Of a stretch of DNA of 64,000 nucleotides, positions 25,895 to 34,235 are shown piece by piece. The stretch lies in contig NZ_MSPQ01000014.1 of NCBI RefSeq assembly GCF_001936475.1, positions 88,290 to 152,289 on the forward strand. Reading direction: 5' to 3'. How positions within the stretch are numbered: position 1 is the stretch's first letter; the number at the start of each line of letters is the position of its first letter. Below the pieces are notes generated by a model. The model searched no databases, had not been told where the DNA came from, and worked only from the letters and a program-made list of their open reading frames with translations. This DNA comes from Algoriphagus marinus. Its GTDB lineage: Bacteria > Bacteroidota > Bacteroidia > Cytophagales > Cyclobacteriaceae. A program made the position numbers and the translations under genes.

Positions 25895-26018
25895 GGGAAA
25901 TAGGTTTTACGAAATAAAGCTTCGCTGAAATAGGCATTTGGAAAGATAGGCTTGGCAAGATACGCTTCGCGAAATACAGCAACGCTGAAATACGCCTTCG
26001 GCGAAATAGACCATGAAG
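25895..26018. repeat. Degenerate 15-16 bp tandem repeat upstream of lepA
   Basis: About eight units follow the pattern GAAATA-(c/g)GC-TTCGC; clear examples begin at 25911, 25927, 25941, 25956, 25971, 25987 and 26003. Because the period is close to 15 bp, the minus-strand translation shows a 5-residue rhythm (AYFSE, ALFRK, AVFRE, AYLAK). The GAAATACG core is shared with the inverted arms at 23474 and 24006. It fills most of the gap between lepA and the divergent DUF4924 gene. Confidence 0.75.
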
Positions 26019-26099
26019 AAAATTCAATCTTCAGACTTCGAACAGGAAAAGCCAAGAAATAAGGTTTCTGACATCATTCCTGAAAATCAAAGATCCTTT

Positions 26100-26107
26100 T
26101 ACCTTTG
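26100..26107 (+). promoter_or_regulatory. Candidate -7 element of the DUF4924 gene
   Basis: TACCTTTG is a full match to TAnnTTTG and lies 18 bp before the ATG at 26126. It overlaps the possible upstream TTG start at 26105, arguing for the ATG. Confidence 0.5.
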
Positions 26108-26125
26108 ACTCTCAAAATCGAAGAA

Positions 26126-26650
26126 ATGAAATCCGTAGCCGAACGTAAGAAATCCCAAAATATCGCTGAATACCTCATTTACATGTATCAGATGGAAGAT
26201 TTGATTCGCTCTTATCAGGGTGACATCAAGGAAATGGATCAGTTTGTCGTTTCCAAGTATCCGGTTTCGGATGAAGAGAAAATAGATATTTCAGTTTGGT
26301 TTGGAGAATTGATTACACAAATGAAATCTGAAGGAATCCTGGAAAAAGGGCATTTGAGTGAGTTGAATAAGCATGTCGATGAACTGGCACAACTTCACTG
26401 GAAACTTCTGAAAACAGACGCGACTTATTTTGAAACGTACTCCAAAGCAAAGCCACTTATCATCGAGGCAATCGTACAAGCCGAGGGAAAAGATCTTGGG
26501 AATGAAATCCAGATCTGCTTGAATGGCGTGTATGGACTATTGCTGTGTCGCCTATTAGGTAAAAAAGTTAGTGATGATCAGCTTAAATCTGCTGAAGCAT
26601 TTGGAGAAGTTTTAAGTTTTTTAAGTCTTGTTTTTAAAAAGGGATTTTAG
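26126..26650 (+). CDS. DUF4924 family protein
   Basis: The 174-residue helical protein begins MKSVAERKKSQNIAEYLIYMYQMEDLI (the DUF4924 signature, here described by its IAEYL and MYQMEDLIR segments). No signal peptide or membrane segment is present. The family is restricted to Bacteroidota and has no known function. I chose the ATG at 26126 over the in-frame TTG at 26105 because of the -7 element. It is convergent with the helicase gene, 13 bp apart. Confidence 0.75.
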   Translation: MKSVAERKKSQNIAEYLIYMYQMEDLIRSYQGDIKEMDQFVVSKYPVSDEEKIDISVWFGELITQMKSEGILEKGHLSELNKHVDELAQLHWKLLKTDATYFETYSKAKPLIIEAIVQAEGKDLGNEIQICLNGVYGLLLCRLLGKKVSDDQLKSAEAFGEVLSFLSLVFKKGF

Positions 26651-26663
26651 AAAATAAATATCC

Positions 26664-28589
26664 TTAGTGCAGGAATTCCCATACGCTTCGATAACCTCCT
26701 TTTTCCTCCACATAGCCAAGCAAAGAATCAAAGAAAGGATGCACCGCCAAAGTGCTGCTATCACCGATTAACACTAGCTTTCGCTTGGCTCGTGTCAAGG
26801 CGACATTCATTCTTCTAGCCTCGGATAGGAATCCTATTTCACCCCTATCATTGGAGCGAGTTAGCGAAATCAACATCAAATCCCGCTCCTGCCCCTGAAA
26901 CCCATCCACTGTATCAATGGTAATCTGATCCCGTAGCGTCTTCAAATTTGGAAAGTCAAAAGACTCAAAAATCAAACTCCGAATCAACCGAACCTGGGCT
27001 CCATAGGGCGCAATTAACCCAATTGTCCAGCCTGCTTCTTTGAAATGGGCTATCCCAATGGATTTAATCAGGTGATTCAAATGAGTGCAGGCAAATTTTG
27101 CTTCCTCGGGATTAAAGGTGCTCAGACTTTCTGATTCGACTTGTTCGGAATAACCAGATCCTGCAGTATCAATCCACTCCATGGGAAGTTCCTCTTGAAA
27201 TTGATGCGTCTTCGTGTTCTCGGCTGCTTTCAATTTACCCTGATAAAACCACTCATTTGAAAAACCCATAATTACTTCCGGCATGCGATACTGCAAATCC
27301 AGTAATTGCGCGGCTTGTGGATTTCTCAATATAGTTTTTTCAAAAAGCGTCTGAGCCAAACCATCTTTAGCTACCTGCAATGACTTGATTGTAGGTGGAA
27401 GTTGAAAGTGATCCCCTGCAAAAACCACCTTTTTGGCCTTCAGAATAGGAATCCAAGTAGCGGCCTCCAAACCTTGAGCAGCTTCATCTATAAAGACCAC
27501 ATCGAAAGTCATCCCTTTCAAATGATAAGAGGAAGCGCCTACTAAAGTCGTGGCAAATACTTGTGTCCGTTGAAAAATATCAAACTGAATGTACCCCTCC
27601 AGTCCTTTTGCTTCTTCACGAATTCTCGAAACTTCCCCATACATCAATTTACGCTGCGCGCGCTCCTCTGGCCCAAAGTTACGTTTGTATTGTTTTGCCA
27701 AATTGAGGTACTGATTGACTTCTTTTCGGAGTTTTTTTAGATCCCTGTAGCTGTCATGAAATGCTGTCTTGGCATCCAAGGTCTGATTTAAAATTTTCTC
27801 CTCCACTCGTGCAGGATGTCCCAGTCGAAGCGTTTGAATTCCACGATCTGTCAATTTTTCAACCAATAAATCCACTGCGGCATTACTTGGAGCGCAGACC
27901 AAAATAGATTGGTTGGAAATCACAGCTTCCTGAATCGCTTCGATCAGGGTGGTGGTCTTTCCTGTACCCGGAGGACCGTGAACGACAGCTACATCTTTGG
28001 CATTGGCAATCAATTCACAGGCTTGATTTTGGGAATCATTTAATTCTGAAATCGCCGCTCTTTTTTTTTCAGAAAAATGCGCTTTCCCCTCTCCCAATAA
28101 AATCTCCCGAAGTTCTTTAAGTCTTGAGTTATCTGCCGCTATAACTTTTTTCAGTGCAAACTCCATTTCCCGATAGCTGGCCTCATCAAAAAGTAAATCC
28201 ACACCTAGTCGATTGCTATCCATCCAATCCGGAAGTTCATCAGCCTGAAGCGTCACGACCATGGTGTCTTTATTGACTTGATTAATGACACCATTGACCC
28301 TATTTTCTGTGCTCTGATAGCCTTCCTGCGTACTAAAAAATGATACCGACTTACCTGAACTGAAGGAAGATGGATACTTCGAATCCATTCGCTCGACCTC
28401 CACCAACAGTCGTTCTCCCATACCAATTTTACTTTTCTTGAGTTGAATTGGATGCCAGGTGATGCCCTCTTTTTTCTTTTCCGCAAGGCTGGTATTCAGG
28501 AATTTCTTCTGGTATTGCGACAGATCTTCCTGCCATTCCAATTTCAAAAGTTTCAGTCCTTGCTTTAATTCTGCTTCTATATTCGGCAT
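26664..28589 (-). CDS. Superfamily 1 helicase, Upf1/IGHMBP2-like
   Basis: The 641-residue protein is a DNA/RNA helicase of the SF1B Upf1-like class. An N-terminal beta-barrel-like region (about 1-150) precedes Walker A HGPPGTGKTTT (about residue 205), Walker B DVVFIDEAAQ, motif III GDHFQLPPT, motif IV LDLQYRMPE, motif V TIDTVDGFQGQERD and motif VI RRMNVALTRAKRK. All motifs are intact. Bacterial members of this group are poorly studied; roles in nucleic acid repair or RNA metabolism are possible. Confidence 0.9.
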   Translation of the reverse strand: MPNIEAELKQGLKLLKLEWQEDLSQYQKKFLNTSLAEKKKEGITWHPIQLKKSKIGMGERLLVEVERMDSKYPSSFSSGKSVSFFSTQEGYQSTENRVNGVINQVNKDTMVVTLQADELPDWMDSNRLGVDLLFDEASYREMEFALKKVIAADNSRLKELREILLGEGKAHFSEKKRAAISELNDSQNQACELIANAKDVAVVHGPPGTGKTTTLIEAIQEAVISNQSILVCAPSNAAVDLLVEKLTDRGIQTLRLGHPARVEEKILNQTLDAKTAFHDSYRDLKKLRKEVNQYLNLAKQYKRNFGPEERAQRKLMYGEVSRIREEAKGLEGYIQFDIFQRTQVFATTLVGASSYHLKGMTFDVVFIDEAAQGLEAATWIPILKAKKVVFAGDHFQLPPTIKSLQVAKDGLAQTLFEKTILRNPQAAQLLDLQYRMPEVIMGFSNEWFYQGKLKAAENTKTHQFQEELPMEWIDTAGSGYSEQVESESLSTFNPEEAKFACTHLNHLIKSIGIAHFKEAGWTIGLIAPYGAQVRLIRSLIFESFDFPNLKTLRDQITIDTVDGFQGQERDLMLISLTRSNDRGEIGFLSEARRMNVALTRAKRKLVLIGDSSTLAVHPFFDSLLGYVEEKGGYRSVWEFLH

Positions 28590-28653
28590 CTATTACTAAT
28601 TTGTTTCGAAACTACTCAACTCAAATCTTGTTTTCTAAAAAAATCGCCGGCAA

Positions 28654-29259
28654 ATGAATTACCTCGCGCATGCATATTTGTCTTTTGGTCAGGAGGAGAT
28701 TTTGGTTGGGAATTTCATTGCAGATTTTGTGAAGGGAAAAATGCTTCTGGATTACCCTCAAGCAATCACTGATGGAATTCGACTTCACAGGGAAATTGAT
28801 CGGTTTACAGATTCTCACCCTTTGGTTCGTGCCGGACAAAGCTACCTCAGACCTCAGTTTGGCCATTATTCCACCGTGATTACCGATATTTTCTTTGATT
28901 ATTTTCTAGGAAAAAACTGGGATAAATTCAGTGATCAACCTTTGAAAGATTTCATTGAAGAAACCTTTCAAATCCTGGAAAAACACTCAGAATTCTTCCC
29001 GGAGCGTTTTTCTAAAATGTTTTATTGGATGCGAAAAGACAATTGGCTGCTTCATTATGCCACGTTAGAAGGGATACAAAAATCCCTTACTGGATTGTCT
29101 AAACGGACCCGATTTGATTCCAAAATGGAACTTGCTCATTTGACACTAATTGAACGTGAAGCAGAATTTGAATTGATTTTCTTCGCTTTCTTCAAAGATT
29201 TAGAGACTTTTACACAATCGAAACTCACAGAAATACAAGCTTACCATGACAGTCATTAA
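28654..29259 (+). CDS. Acyl carrier protein phosphodiesterase (AcpH-like)
   Basis: The 201-residue protein of the AcpH/DUF479 family hydrolyses the 4'-phosphopantetheine arm of acyl carrier protein. Family signature: MNYLAHAYLS, GNFIADFVKG, GIRLHREIDRFTDSHP, VITDIFFDYFLG; the His/Asp residues in these HD-like motifs bind metal. Length matches E. coli AcpH (193). It overlaps the next gene by 14 nt. Confidence 0.88.
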   Translation: MNYLAHAYLSFGQEEILVGNFIADFVKGKMLLDYPQAITDGIRLHREIDRFTDSHPLVRAGQSYLRPQFGHYSTVITDIFFDYFLGKNWDKFSDQPLKDFIEETFQILEKHSEFFPERFSKMFYWMRKDNWLLHYATLEGIQKSLTGLSKRTRFDSKMELAHLTLIEREAEFELIFFAFFKDLETFTQSKLTEIQAYHDSH

Positions 29260-29704
29260 ACCAAAAGTCTCTACCTACATTTCATTGAGCATGGTCTTGC
29301 TCATTTTGATCGCAGGGTTGATTTTTATTCTGAGAGATTTCGCTTACAAGGGGAGTTTTGGACTTTGGTTTTATCTAGTTGCTTGTAGTTTGATCACATT
29401 GGTGATCTTGATGCTATTGGTGAAAATGATGGCAGGATACCGATTCATTACTGTAGGAAGGGATCAGATTATTATCAAATTACCATTAAGAGGTTATACC
29501 AAAGCTTATCCGCTTGCTCAAATTTTGGCTTGGGAGGAGGAAACGATAGTAGCCAATAAGCGACAGTTTAAACAATTGACTATTGTATTTTCAGATAATC
29601 AATCTATCTCGGTGAGTAATCACGAGCATGAGGCTTATTCTGATTTGGTGGCTTATCTAGGAAAGAAAGCGATTAGACAAAAAGTAAAAAGCAAAAAAGC
29701 CTGA
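29246..29704 (+). CDS. Two-TM protein with PH-like C-terminal domain, unknown
   Basis: The 152-residue protein has two membrane segments (about 12-30 and 41-63), then a cytoplasmic region of about 80 residues (ITVGRDQIIIKLPLRGYTKAYPL, split by its strand pattern) resembling a bacterial PH-like domain, ending in a lysine-rich tail. Function unknown. It is translationally coupled to the AcpH-like gene by overlap. Confidence 0.6.
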   Translation: MTVIKPKVSTYISLSMVLLILIAGLIFILRDFAYKGSFGLWFYLVACSLITLVILMLLVKMMAGYRFITVGRDQIIIKLPLRGYTKAYPLAQILAWEEETIVANKRQFKQLTIVFSDNQSISVSNHEHEAYSDLVAYLGKKAIRQKVKSKKA

Positions 29705-29716
29705 GATGACTCAGGC
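29693..29716 (-). terminator. Terminator of ppa
   Basis: On the minus strand GCCTGAG / CTCAGGC with loop TCAT is followed by T6 (complement of 29693-29698). It overlaps the last codons of the convergent gene. Confidence 0.8.
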
Positions 29717-29722
29717 CTTGGA

Positions 29723-30262
29723 TTAGCGTTGGTTTCTAAAATTTTTATCGTAGAGTTCGATACTTTCCCGAATGATTCGCATTGCATCTTCTTTTCCAAG
29801 AAAGTCTTCTACTTTGACCTCTTTATTTTCTAATTTCTTATAGTCTTCGAAGAATCTATGTACTTCTTTCATCAGGTGAGGAGGAAGATCGTCAATATCT
29901 TCGATGTAGTTTACTGACTGATCACCAGCGGCCACTGCAATGATCTTATCATCAGCTTCACCACCATCTACCATTCGCATCACACCAATTACTTTTGCCT
30001 CAACTAAGCACATAGACGGGATGTCAATCTGAGAAATAATCAGGATATCCAAGGGATCATGATCTTCACAGAAAGTCTGCGGGATAAAACCGTAATTGGC
30101 TGGATAGTGTACTGCTGAAAAAAGCACCCGATCCAGCATCAGCATCCCGGTTTTTTTATGCAATTCGTATTTTCCCTTACTTCCTTTTGGGATTTCAATG
30201 ACTCCGGTTACTACTTCCGGAGCATTCTTTCCAATGTTGACGTCGTGCCAAGGATTGATCAT
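29723..30262 (-). CDS. ppa: Inorganic pyrophosphatase (family I)
   Basis: The 179-residue soluble enzyme hydrolyses pyrophosphate to phosphate, pulling biosynthetic reactions forward. The metal-binding signature is DHDPLDIL (D-x-D-P-x-D), with IEIPKGSKGKYEL and YPANYGFIPQT upstream and DDKIIAV downstream. Length and motifs are those of bacterial family I enzymes. It is monocistronic with its own terminator. Confidence 0.97.
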   Translation of the reverse strand: MINPWHDVNIGKNAPEVVTGVIEIPKGSKGKYELHKKTGMLMLDRVLFSAVHYPANYGFIPQTFCEDHDPLDILIISQIDIPSMCLVEAKVIGVMRMVDGGEADDKIIAVAAGDQSVNYIEDIDDLPPHLMKEVHRFFEDYKKLENKEVKVEDFLGKEDAMRIIRESIELYDKNFRNQR

Positions 30263-30308
30263 GGTATTATAGTTTGGTAATAAAAAGTCGGCGATTCAAA
30301 GGCCAATA

Positions 30309-30316
30309 CAAAGGTA
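30309..30316 (-). promoter_or_regulatory. Candidate -7 element of ppa
   Basis: TACCTTTG on the minus strand is a full match to TAnnTTTG, giving a leader of about 40 nt. No TTTG is visible at -33. Confidence 0.4.
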
Positions 30317-30335
30317 TCAATTACAACTTAAATAA

Positions 30336-31421
30336 TCAGACTATTGAAGGCAAGACAACTTTTATTGTAGTACCCTCAGCCAAAACAGACCCCAATTCGA
30401 TCCTTCCACCCATTTGTTCCACTGCCTCTTTGACCATGTAAAGGCCAATTCCAGTACCGACATTTTTTTGAGTAGCTCTGGTAAATAGGCTGAAGACCTC
30501 AGTTTTATACTTATCATCGATTCCAATACCATTATCTTCAATGGTAATAACTGCCTCAGATTCTGTCACATCAATGGTAAGATTAATCCATTTTTCACCT
30601 GGAGTCTGTTTTTGAAATTGGACCGAATTACTAAATAAATTATTAAGAATCACTCGAATCTTGGCATCATCGGACAAAAATTTATGATCCTGATTGATTT
30701 GGATATTTATCTTAAAATGTGATAAATCAAACTTGGTACGATAAGCTTCTAATTGCTGATCAATAATCTCTTTAAAAAATATTTTGGTGACTTTGTTATC
30801 AATTTTAGTAGATCTATAAAAATCAAGCATCTTGTAAATAAAATCATCCAACTTCAAGGTAGCTGAGTCGATCATATCAAAATACTCCAAAACATGAGGT
30901 TCGGTAATTTCCATTTTTGCCAACTTGGAAACTCCAGAAATACTCATAAGTGGCCCCCTAAGTTCATGGGAAAGGCTATAAACAAACTGATTCATCTCAG
31001 AATGAAGTTTTTTCAGTTTTTCATTTTTATCCTTTAGCTCACTGCGCATAAAATAAATGTCGGCGGCATTCTTAATGGAATTTTTGATTTGTTCAATATT
31101 CCAAGGCTTATCGATAAATCGGTAAACTTCACCTTTATTAATCGCGTCGATGACACTTGCGATATCTGAATAGCCCGTGAGCAGGATCCGAATAGGATCC
31201 GGATTGATTTTGACCATTTGCTCAAAAAACTCCGTTCCAGTCATTCCTGGCATTCGTTGATCGGCAATACAGACATGAATTTCTTCCTCTTGAGCGATCC
31301 TTAATCCCTCTTCTGCGTCGATAGCTGTAAAAATTTTAAAATCTTTTCTCAGTGTCGCACGAAAAGACTTTAAGTTGTTATCCTCATCGTCGATATAAAG
31401 GACGTGAATTTTATTGTTCAT
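30336..31421 (-). CDS. Receiver-histidine kinase hybrid (response regulator with kinase output)
   Basis: The 361-residue cytoplasmic protein has an N-terminal receiver (1-120, Asp54 in CIADQRMPG, with RILLTGYSDIASVIDAINKG), a short linker coiled coil, HisKA with His152 in YSLSHELRGPL, and HATPase (about 245-360, DNGIGI and GTGIGLYMV). It has no membrane segment and no DNA-binding domain. Its receiver is a paralogue of the stand-alone receiver at 36711-37184. It is last in the four-gene operon and overlaps the 7TMR kinase gene by 11 nt, so it probably acts downstream of that kinase. Confidence 0.93.
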   Translation of the reverse strand: MNNKIHVLYIDDEDNNLKSFRATLRKDFKIFTAIDAEEGLRIAQEEEIHVCIADQRMPGMTGTEFFEQMVKINPDPIRILLTGYSDIASVIDAINKGEVYRFIDKPWNIEQIKNSIKNAADIYFMRSELKDKNEKLKKLHSEMNQFVYSLSHELRGPLMSISGVSKLAKMEITEPHVLEYFDMIDSATLKLDDFIYKMLDFYRSTKIDNKVTKIFFKEIIDQQLEAYRTKFDLSHFKINIQINQDHKFLSDDAKIRVILNNLFSNSVQFQKQTPGEKWINLTIDVTESEAVITIEDNGIGIDDKYKTEVFSLFTRATQKNVGTGIGLYMVKEAVEQMGGRIELGSVLAEGTTIKVVLPSIV

Positions 31422-33528
31422 AGCGCTGAGTGCTTTGATAAACCGGAAGGGTAATTATAAAAGTAGTTCCCTGGCCTTCTTCCGTTTCTACATCCAGAGT
31501 ACCCTTGTGATTTTCAATTATAGAATAAACTATTGAAAGACCCAAACCTGTACCTTTTCCAACTGCTTTTGTAGTAAAGAACGGTTCAAATATTTTATTC
31601 TTAACATGCTCTGGCATACCTGGCCCGTTATCTTCTATTTCTATTCTAACATGGTCACCGGCTGCCTTAGTGCGGATTGTGATTTTAGGGTCTTTTATGG
31701 AATCAATATGGTCTGAAAGGGCGTGAACAGAATTATTGATAATATTCATGAAAACCTGATTTATTTTTCCAGCAAGACACTCCACCATTGGAAGTTCACC
31801 AAATTCTCTCTCAATCCTTATCTTACTTGGCATGGTGGAATTAAGTAAAATTATGGTACTGTTTATACCATCATGAAGGTCCACTTTTTTGACGTCTTGT
31901 TCATCTACTCTAGAGAAAATACGAAGCCCTTTCACAATTTCAACGGTTCTTCTGGCACCATCATCCATTCCCTTAAGGAGCTGCTCTACCTCATCTAGAA
32001 CATAATCAAGCTCTAGGTCTTCTTCAAGTTGTTTTGCTTCTTTCTTGGTATCTGGTGTAAATTCAAGTGCTCCTCTCGTACGATAAAACTCAATAATCTC
32101 CATGATATCTTTAATATCGCGTTTTAGCGGAGTAATATTAGAACTGACAAAGTTGATCGGATTATTAATTTCATGAGCGATACCTGCAGTCAATTGGCCG
32201 AGAGATGCCATTTTCTCCTGATTGACTAACTGACTCTGAGTATTCTGCAGGTTACGAAGGGCAAGTTCCAATTCGTCAGTTCGTATTTTAACCTTTTCTT
32301 CCAATACGATATTCTGTTCTCTGATCAACTTCTCATTTTCCCCTAAGACACGTAAACGCTCTGCCTGCTCTTCTTCTTTTTCTTTTTTAAGGATATTTAT
32401 TTTATCAGCCAGGGCAAAAGAGAGTAGGATAACTTCTAATGCAGAACCTAGTGGCATAATGTAAGCAGTGAAATTATTAGTAGGAATAAGTCCCATCTCA
32501 CTCAAAACAAACAAGAATATCCCAATCATGAATACAGACCATGCCAGCAGATAAAATCTAGCAGGACCATATCCTTTCTTGAGAATTAACAAAGCAGTAT
32601 ATAAAACAAAGATTACAACGATAGACTGTGTCACGAGTAAGGTCTGATAGCTTACTGTGATTGAAAAGAAAAATGCATTTAAAAGAATAAATCCATATAC
32701 CAAGTATATAAAATAAAAACCCTTATCAACTTTTGGAATAAATTGTTTTGTCAATAAAAAAACTCTTAGAAACCAAATCCCAACCATACTCACTAGAGAG
32801 GAAAAAATAACTCCTGATCTAAGATTAAGCCATACTGAATCAGGCCAAATCAATTCTTGAGTGAATCCTAAAATGGAACTTTGAGCAAACCATACTAACA
32901 TAGTATGGATAACATATATTAAATATAGCTTATCCTTTACAGAAAAGAATAAAAACAAATTATAAAAGAAAAGACCTATAATTACTCCAGAAAAGATACC
33001 AAATAAAATATTCTCAGTATTAATAATCTCTTCAACATGATCTAAGTCTGTTATTGTTGAAGTTATAATCTTCTTATTGACGCTATTTACTCTTAGATAC
33101 AAAGAAACTGGATCCCCCTTTGGAAGATCAATTTTAAAAATTATAGATTTCGACTTAAGCGGCTTTAAATCAAAGTCTTGCAACCTACCTCCTAAATAAT
33201 GATTGATCACCTGACCATTTTCAACTACAAAAAGATCTAAGCTGTCAAGAGAAGGGTTATTAATAAACAAATACTTCGACTCAATATCTGTATTATTAAT
33301 TACATCATACTTTAACCAAACCAAATCATTATTGATACCAAAATTAATTGATTTGTTCTCAATAAGTGAGAATTGGTCTGAGTTCAATACATCAGATATA
33401 TTTGATTTAGAATCTGCATCTACTATTAAATACTCATATTTTGTTAAATCCCTGGAGCTATCATTTATAACTATTGGACTAACTTGCAAAATAAAAGAAA
33501 TAATTAAAGAAAAATAAGTAAGCAACAT
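31411..33528 (-). CDS. 7TMR-DISM sensor histidine kinase
   Basis: The 705-residue receptor kinase has a signal peptide, a periplasmic 7TMR-DISM extracellular beta-domain (about 28-165, with IENKSINFGINNDLVWLKY read as its conserved WL(K/R) strand), seven membrane helices (about 173-375), a cytoplasmic coiled coil (380-440), HisKA with His452 in TAGIAHEINNPINF and HATPase (about 560-700, DNGPGMPE and GTGLGLSI). The DISM domain usually binds small molecules, often carbohydrates. It lies 1 nt after the acyltransferase-like gene, so the receptor is made together with two biosynthetic-type enzymes. Confidence 0.95.
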   Translation of the reverse strand: MLLTYFSLIISFILQVSPIVINDSSRDLTKYEYLIVDADSKSNISDVLNSDQFSLIENKSINFGINNDLVWLKYDVINNTDIESKYLFINNPSLDSLDLFVVENGQVINHYLGGRLQDFDLKPLKSKSIIFKIDLPKGDPVSLYLRVNSVNKKIITSTITDLDHVEEIINTENILFGIFSGVIIGLFFYNLFLFFSVKDKLYLIYVIHTMLVWFAQSSILGFTQELIWPDSVWLNLRSGVIFSSLVSMVGIWFLRVFLLTKQFIPKVDKGFYFIYLVYGFILLNAFFFSITVSYQTLLVTQSIVVIFVLYTALLILKKGYGPARFYLLAWSVFMIGIFLFVLSEMGLIPTNNFTAYIMPLGSALEVILLSFALADKINILKKEKEEEQAERLRVLGENEKLIREQNIVLEEKVKIRTDELELALRNLQNTQSQLVNQEKMASLGQLTAGIAHEINNPINFVSSNITPLKRDIKDIMEIIEFYRTRGALEFTPDTKKEAKQLEEDLELDYVLDEVEQLLKGMDDGARRTVEIVKGLRIFSRVDEQDVKKVDLHDGINSTIILLNSTMPSKIRIEREFGELPMVECLAGKINQVFMNIINNSVHALSDHIDSIKDPKITIRTKAAGDHVRIEIEDNGPGMPEHVKNKIFEPFFTTKAVGKGTGLGLSIVYSIIENHKGTLDVETEEGQGTTFIITLPVYQSTQRYEQ

Positions 33529-33529
33529 A

Positions 33530-34234
33530 TTATCTCCAGTTGGGATTTTTAATTTTTAATTCGTATTTAATTTTTATTTTCCCTTTAGGTGTTTCTTCCT
33601 CTCGAATACAATTTAAGTCATTTCTAAGACTCATAATATATTCTCTTTCTTCATCAAGAGCTAAAGGCAATCCTTTTACATCTTTTAAAACCGCAAGTGT
33701 GGCAACCAAATCTAATTTTGGGTAAAAAAATGTTCCTTTGTTACCTATTTTCTCTTCAATTTGAAATCCTTTTTGAAGGGTTGGTTTAAGCGTATATTCA
33801 GCGCACAATGCTAATAGCGTTGGCACGTCCAATTGATCAGCAATGACTAGGGAAGTTCTTGATAGAAAGAGTGCCCCAATTCCATAACCTGAAATTGATC
33901 TGCTGTTCCATAGTCCTCCAATTTCTCCAGTTCCACCTAAATCTCTGTATTCTTTCACTAATTCATTTATCCCAAGGTCAACTTGGGCAATTGCGCCTTG
34001 AAGGGGTAAGGGATAATCTTCGTGGGCAATATGAACTCTAACTCCAGAAACTACATCTCCTGATGAATCCTCTTGAACTGTAACTACAAATACATAAGGA
34101 TTACTTTTCCACTCATTGTTAGAAGAAGTGACTTTAGTTACTCCGTATTCCTTTAACACATTGGAATGACCTGTGATAAACATATCGCAAAGTTCAGGCT
34201 CATCAATTGCTCTAAATGCTTTGAAAGTAAACAT
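33530..34234 (-). CDS. GNAT-like N-acyltransferase (autoinducer-synthase-like fold), unknown substrate
   Basis: The 234-residue cytoplasmic protein has the strand-helix order of GNAT/autoinducer-synthase folds: VFVVTVQEDSSGDVVSGVRV, EIGGLWNSRS, then a candidate acyl-CoA loop RSISGYGIG (112-120), followed by LSRTSLVIADQLDVPTLLAL and a GFQIEEKIG segment. The call rests on fold pattern, not a strong motif. It sits 1 nt from the genes on either side, between an E1-nitroreductase fusion and a membrane receptor kinase, so an acyl-modified small molecule is a reasonable product. Alternatives include an acyl-amino acid synthase or a protein acetyltransferase. Confidence 0.55.
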   Translation of the reverse strand: MFTFKAFRAIDEPELCDMFITGHSNVLKEYGVTKVTSSNNEWKSNPYVFVVTVQEDSSGDVVSGVRVHIAHEDYPLPLQGAIAQVDLGINELVKEYRDLGGTGEIGGLWNSRSISGYGIGALFLSRTSLVIADQLDVPTLLALCAEYTLKPTLQKGFQIEEKIGNKGTFFYPKLDLVATLAVLKDVKGLPLALDEEREYIMSLRNDLNCIREEETPKGKIKIKYELKIKNPNWR

Positions 34235-34235
34235 C

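Noticed and set aside
25837..26055. 73-codon N-terminal extension of lepA
   Set aside because: The extension is translated tandem repeat with 5-residue periodicity, and the family N-terminus is MKNIRN at 25836.
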